Positions 58,378 through 64,000 of a DNA stretch of 64,000 bases are shown in pieces. The translations under genes were made by a program, and so were the position numbers. This stretch comes from Sapria himalayana (taxonomy: Eukaryota; Streptophyta; Magnoliopsida; Malpighiales; Rafflesiaceae). The number at the start of each line of letters is the position of its first letter. Position 1 is the first letter of the stretch. The notes below the pieces were generated by a model. That model was given only the letters and a program-made list of their open reading frames with translations. It did not search any database and was not told the DNA's origin. The stretch spans positions 1 to 64,000 of the forward strand of contig JAREIK010016281.1 in the NCBI GenBank assembly GCA_029783825.1. The letters are read 5' to 3'.

Positions 58378-61098
58378 TTTATCTATCTATCTATTTGTCT
58401 ATATATCTATCTATCAATCAATCTATCTATCTATCTATCAATCTTTCTAACTCTCCATCTTTCTATCCCTCTATATTTTTATATATCTATCCATCTATCA
58501 ATAAGACTTCAAGCCATTTATTTATCCATTTAACTATTCGCAAATCTTTTCGTCTTTATATCCATCTATATTTCTATCGATTTTTCTGTCTATCTATCAA
58601 TCAATCTATCTACCAGTCTATCTATCTATTTATCAATATGTCTATCTATTTGTCATATATCATTCTCTCTATCCATTTTTCTATACATTTATATATCCAT
58701 CTATCTATCCTTCTATCTATCCATCTATCTATCTATCCATCTATCTATCCAACAATTTATCCAACTATCTTTCTTTCTATCTGCCCATCTATCTATCGAA
58801 CTATCTTTTCAAATATCTTTCCATCTTTCTATTGGTCTTTCTATCCATCTTTTTATCCTTCTATATATTCATTTATCTTTCCATCTATCAATCTATCTAT
58901 CTTTATGTCTTTCTAACTATGTTTCTATCTATCTATATATTTGTATGTCTATCTATTTATTTAACTATCATTTTATATGTTTTTCTATCTATCTCTCTAT
59001 TAGTCTATCTATATGACTATCTATATGACTATCTATATATGTCTATCTATTAGTCTATCTTCCTATCTTTCTATCTATTTGGCTATCTATCTTTCTATCT
59101 ATCTAACTATCTATCAATGTGTATATCTATTTATTTATTAATCATTCTATCTATCTGTTTGTCTATATATATATATATATATATCTATCTATCTATCTGT
59201 CTTTCTATATATTTATCTATATATCTTTCAATATGTCTATCTTTCTGTCTATCTATTACTTTGTGAATCTGTCTATCTATTGGAATACCTATCTATCAAT
59301 CTATCTAAATATCTATACATATCTATCTAATATCTATCTTTTGATGTATCTATCGATCCATCAATTGGTTTGTCTATCTATCTATCTATCTATTTGTTTG
59401 TCTATCTATTTGTCTAACTATTGGTCTATCTATCTATATATCAATCTATCGATCAATATGTATGTCTATCTATCTGTCTATATATCTATCTATCTATATA
59501 TCATTATGTCTATCTATCAATTTATCTATCTATCTGTATGTCTGCCTATCTATTTGTGTATCTATCTATCTATTTGTATGTCTACCAATTTATCTATCTG
59601 CCTATAAATCTATATATCTAAATATCTGTCTATCTATTTTTGTCTATCTATCTATATATCTATGTGTCTATCCATCTATTTATCTATTTTTCTATCTATG
59701 TATATGTTTGTCAATCTGCCTGTCTAGCTATATATTTATCTGTCAATCTATGAATCTTTCAATTGAGGTGTCTGCCTATCTTTTGGTCTATCTGTTTGTC
59801 TATGTGTTTGTCTATGTGTGTGTCTATGTGTCTATCTATCTATTTATCTATCTGTCTATCTATCTATCTGTCTATTGATCTATTTATCTATCTATCTGTC
59901 TATCTATTTGTCTAACTATATGTCTTTCTATGTGCCTCTTTAAATTAAAATATTTCTATCTAACTATATATCTATCTATCTATCTTTCAATCTATATATC
60001 ATTCTATCTATCTATTTATCTATATATCTATTTATCTATTTCTCTAACTATCTATCTCTCTATCTATCTAAGTAACTATCTATCTATCTGTCTATCTATC
60101 TGTCTATATGTCTATCTATCTATCTCTCAATCTCTCTAATTATCTCTCTATCTATTTGTATATATAACTGTCTATCAATCTATATGTTTATCTATCTGTC
60201 TACCTATTTATCTCTCTATCTATCTATTTTTCTATTTAATTTTCAATATATCTATCTATCTATCTACCAACTAATCTATCTATCTGTCTATCTATATATC
60301 TTTATCCATCTCTCTAACCATCTATCTATCCATCTATTTTTCCTTCTATTTATCCACTGATTTATCCAAATTTTTATCCATATATCTTTCCGTCTATCTA
60401 TCCATCTATCTATCAATTTATCTATCCATATATATATATATATATATCCATTTATCTATCTGCCTTTCTCACAATCTTTGTATTTGTCTCTCTATTTGTT
60501 TGTCTATTTGTCTTTATATCTATCTGATGATATGTTTATCTATATGTCTATCTTTTTGTATAACTATCCGCATCTATATCTATCTATCTATCTGTCTATC
60601 TATATATCTATGTCTATCTATATGTATATATGACTATCTTTCTGTCTGTCTATGAGTCTATTTATCTATCTATTTGTTTGTCTATCTATCTATCTCTTAT
60701 ATATGTCTTTTAATCTGTCTATCTATCTTTTTGTCTATCTGTTTATCTATTTATCTAACTATATGTTTGTTAATCTATCTATCTATCTTTTGTCTATATA
60801 TCTTTCTATCCATCTATCTATATGTTGGTCTATCTGTCAATTTTTTTGTCTGTCTATTTATCTATCTATATTTCTTTGTATCTATCTTTCTTTCTATCTG
60901 TTTATCTGTCTATCTATCTATCTATTTATATGTCTAGCTATTTGTCTATCTATCTATCTAGATTTCTATCTCTGTATCTATCTATCTTCTTACTTACCTA
61001 TCTGTATATCTATATATCTTCTTACCTACCTATTTTTCTATCTATCAATCTATCTATCTTTGTTTTTCTCTATCTATCTATTTGTATATCTGACTACT
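58378..61098 (-). repeat. TATC array VI (2.7 kb)
   Basis: TATC repeats with CCATC (58470-58800, 60300-60430), TGTC and AATC variants, the same polarity as arrays V and VII. Short TA runs lie near 59168-59182 and 60430-60447. It borders copy 4 at ACTACTATGAGATGAACG. Confidence 0.95.
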
Positions 61099-61989
61099 AT
61101 GAGATGAACGAAAAATTTCTAGTCCCATGCAAATGCAGGTCTTTCTTGACACTCTTACTTTGTGCAGATCTGTGTTGTCTCAATTCAGATCTACGACTAC
61201 TTTTTATCGATCATCAGTGGATTTAAACTATTAAAATGTTAATAGCCATTACAATTCCTAAATGAACATATAGGTGTGGAAAATTTCAATCCCATGCAAC
61301 CTGTTGTCATTTCAACTTCTAGTTCCCTTTTTTTAGCACTTTCTAACTTTTTTATAATTAACCATGAACTGATGCATGAAGGTGGGCAACTCAGAAGAAT
61401 ATTTTGATGGGTAGTTCACTGTAAATCTTGGAGTTTCATGATTCAGTAATTTCAAAATAAGTTTATGATTATCTCATTGTGTGAAATTTCTACCAAATGG
61501 CAATTGGTGTTGCATGCTCTAGTCTATCTATTTATCATTGGTATAGTGTTGTGACCTTTATTGGTTTGTAAATTTACTATGTTATACTCTGAGGACATAA
61601 AACTAGAAGATGATGACCATGCCTGAGAGACCTATATGTATGTTTTTTAAGCCTTAAATTATTTTCTTCTGTTGTCTTTGATGGTAAGTGTATTTGCATG
61701 AAAATACATGTGTATGTGTCATGTGAGGCTATGTGATTATATATAAGTACATATAATGCTACACTATATACGTACGTATATACTACAAAATATATGTAAG
61801 TATATATTGAGTAAATACATACATATATACTGTAGTATATTCATATGTATATACCAAGTATATATGTAAGTATATATCAATTATATACATAAGTGGGTGC
61901 TAATATTTTTGTAGACATGTATATATTGTCATACATACACATCTATTTACACACAAACACACACACACACACACTTGATATATATAATT

Positions 61990-62520
61990 GCTTGGGCTGG
62001 TCTGGTCATCATTATGCATTGCTTACTAAGTAGGTTCATAAAAGTCATGGGTATTAGATCTACCCCAAAGTTGTGGCAAAAAGATATTTCTAGTCTAGGC
62101 TAGCCAGGGAGATAGAGGTTGTTCTTAAATCTCTTAGTAATTGTGTAGATATGTAATTTTAACATGGTACAATGCGTATGTATAAGGAAATAAATTTTCT
62201 TGCTGTAGGTTTTGCAGTCATTGGTTCTATTTGTACAAAGTCTTAGAAGGATGATGATGATGATGTTCGTGTAGTGTCATGTAATTTTATTAGATTACAC
62301 AAAAATATTCAATCAGAATGAAAAATGTAACATTATCTGATTTTTATAGGCAGAGTGCCAAGAGGAATATCAGGTCCTATTTTGGGAGAAGTAGCTAGCC
62401 GACTTATGAAAAACTAGATCAATCTCAAAAGGAGTGGTTGGCAGGGAAGTTCATCAGTCGAGCATCATCACCTGCCCAACTTGTATTATCAGCAGCTATA
62501 GTAGCAACATTAGCAATATA
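61990..62520 (+). pseudogene. Captured host exons, unidentified membrane-type protein
   Basis: Three plus-strand blocks look like exons in order. About 61990-62095 encodes AWAGLVIIMHCLLSRFIKVM and GIRSTPKLWQKD before stops. After a TGTAG acceptor-like site at about 62210 comes FAVIGSICTKS, with a stop, then KDDDDDV. After TTTTTATAG at 62350 comes RQSAKRNIRSYFGRSS, with a stop, then YEKLDQSQKEWLAGKFISRA and VLSAAIVATLAIY, the last part hydrophobic. The composition and splice-like borders suggest a membrane protein gene fragment carried by the transposon. I cannot name the family. Confidence 0.45.
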
Positions 62521-62697
62521 TACATGTGTATATACTTGGTATATACGTACGTATATACTATAGTATATTAGTACGTATATACCATGTATATACATATGTA
62601 TATACTATAGTATATATGTATGCATATACTTTAGTATATAAGTACATATATACTTAGTATAATAGTATGTATATACTATAGTAAATATGTAGTATTA
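62515..62697. repeat. Palindromic GTATATAC-type satellite, copy 4
   Basis: Units such as GTATATACGTACGTATATAC (62541-62560) with TATAGTATAT spacers, related to the satellites in copies 1 and 2. A shorter stretch of the same satellite is at 61735-61900. It joins TATC array VII without a break. Confidence 0.8.
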
Positions 62698-64000
62698 TAT
62701 ATATCTATCTATCTATCTTTCTGTCAATTTTACTATATATCTATCTATATATCTATCTGTCTGTCTATTTATCTATCAGTATATCTACCTATCCATCTAT
62801 ATATCTATCAATATATCTTTCTATGTATCTATCCATCTATCTATATATTTGTCTATCTATGTGTCTATCTATATGTCTATCTATATATCTATCTATCTAT
62901 ATATCTATTTATCTCTTTGTATATCTTTTTGTCAATCTATTTGTCTATCTTTTTTTATCTATATGTTTATATATCTATCTATCTATATATCTATCTGTCT
63001 AAAAATCTTTAAATCTATATAACTATTTTTCTATCGATCTATAGATCAATCTATCTATCAATCTATCTATCAATCTTTCTATCTATCTATCAATCTTTCT
63101 ATCAATAATATATATATATATATATATTAATATATCTCTCAATCTATCTATTTATCTGTATATCTATCTATCTATCTAATAGTCTATTTATCTTTCTCTT
63201 TATCTATCTTTCTATATATCTATCTATATATCGACTGATCTATCTGTCTATCTATCTATATTTATATATCAATCTATATATAAGTCTATCTATCATTTTA
63301 TCTATTTATCTATCTGTCTTTCTGTCTATCTATCTCTCTATTTATCTATCTCTCTATCTTTTTTTCTATCTATCTGCATATCTATATACCTACTGATCTT
63401 CTTGTCTACCGATCTATTTATCTATATATCTATCAATTTTTTTGTCCATATTGCCATCTATCTATCTATTTAACTATATATCGATCTTTATATCTATTTG
63501 TTTGTCTATCTATTTGTCTATCTATATATCTATTTATCTATCTATGTATCAATGAATCAATTTGTCTATCTTTCAATGAATCAATCTATCTATCTATCCA
63601 TATATCTATTTGTCTATTTATGTATCTATGTATCTATCTACCTGTCTATCTATCTATTTATCTATCTATCAATGAATCAATTTATCTATCTATCAATGAA
63701 TCAATCAATCAATCTATCTATCTATCTATCTATCTACCTGTCTATCTATCTATTTATTTATTTATTTATCCATCTATCTATCTTTCAATCTATCTTTTTA
63801 ACAATTTGTATATCTATATGTCTATCAATTTGTCTATCAATCTTTCTATTAATATGCCTATCAAAATATCTATCAATCTACCTATCATTCTGTCTATAAA
63901 TCTATCTATCAATCACTCTAACAATCTATCTATCTGTCTATATGTCTATCTATCTACCTATCTATCTACTATCTATCTACCTATCTATATGTCTATCTAT
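62698..64000 (-). repeat. TATC array VII, continuing past the window
   Basis: TATC repeats with TATT, TGTC and AATC variants. A block with TCAATGAATCAATTTGTCTA is repeated at about 63548-63600 and 63668-63715, showing block duplication. A TA run lies at about 63109-63126. It runs off the right edge of the window. Confidence 0.95.

Larger units (their letters stand above)
61099..62697 (+). mobile_element. CACTA-family interior fragment (copy 4) without ends
   Basis: The segment 61550-61900 matches the reverse complement of 47460-47740 in copy 2, including CATGCCTGAGAGACCTATATG and TTGTCTTTGATGGTA followed by palindromic satellite. Satellite also closes the fragment at 62515-62697. The fragment lies between TATC arrays VI and VII and has no CACTA termini. 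The first 450 bases (61100-61550) resemble intron or non-coding sequence and show no motif. A CA run lies at about 61955-61973. Confidence 0.6.

Overview
The window is very AT-rich nuclear DNA from a flowering plant. This rests on decayed plant CACTA (En/Spm) proteins of the TNP2 and Ptta/En/Spm (Transposase_24) families, two RICESLEEPER-type hAT transposons, Ty1-copia remnants, and broken copies of plant host genes (EDR2-like, an SIF-type LRR receptor kinase, a plant ARF1). I cannot name the species. No intact host gene, rRNA, tRNA or CRISPR array was found. Every coding signal is a broken transposon gene or a fragment of a host gene carried in a transposon.

About 30% of the window (roughly 19 kb) is degenerate GATA/TATC tetranucleotide array in seven blocks. 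GATA is on the + strand at 7178-13788, 21455-23440 and 38196-46276. It is on the - strand at 28288-29342, 55588-57363, 58378-61098 and 62698-64000.

Between the blocks lie members of one CACTA family. They end in CACTA-like termini and have subterminal motifs of the type CCTAGCTAA and TAGCGACGG. Two kinds of end are recognisable and are called A and B here. Copy 0 (about 1990-7177) ends with A. Copy 1 (13789-21454) runs from A to B and sits in a GATA array with an apparent 3-bp ATA target duplication. Copy X (23441-28287) is a 5'-truncated transposase copy. Copy 3 (29343-38195) has two B ends in inverted orientation. Copy 2 (46277 to about 55587) is reversed. There are also an A-end scrap (55741-56060) and an end-less interior piece, copy 4 (61099-62697).

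The CACTA copies carry host sequence. Copy 3 holds consecutive EDR2-like START-domain exons with splice sites (34237-34884, minus strand) and a receptor-kinase exon (36846-37104). Copy 2 holds an ARF1 retrocopy with a 17-bp target duplication and an exact in-frame loss of 41 codons. Several other exon-like scraps could not be identified.

Two hAT elements are later insertions with 8-bp duplications: hAT-1 (39194-43362) in a GATA array, and hAT-2 (48628-52058) in the 3' UTR of the ARF retrocopy. The nesting gives a clear order: CACTA copy 2, then the ARF retrocopy, then hAT-2. A Ty1-copia 3' half with its LTR is at the left edge, and a piece of another lies inside CACTA copy 1.
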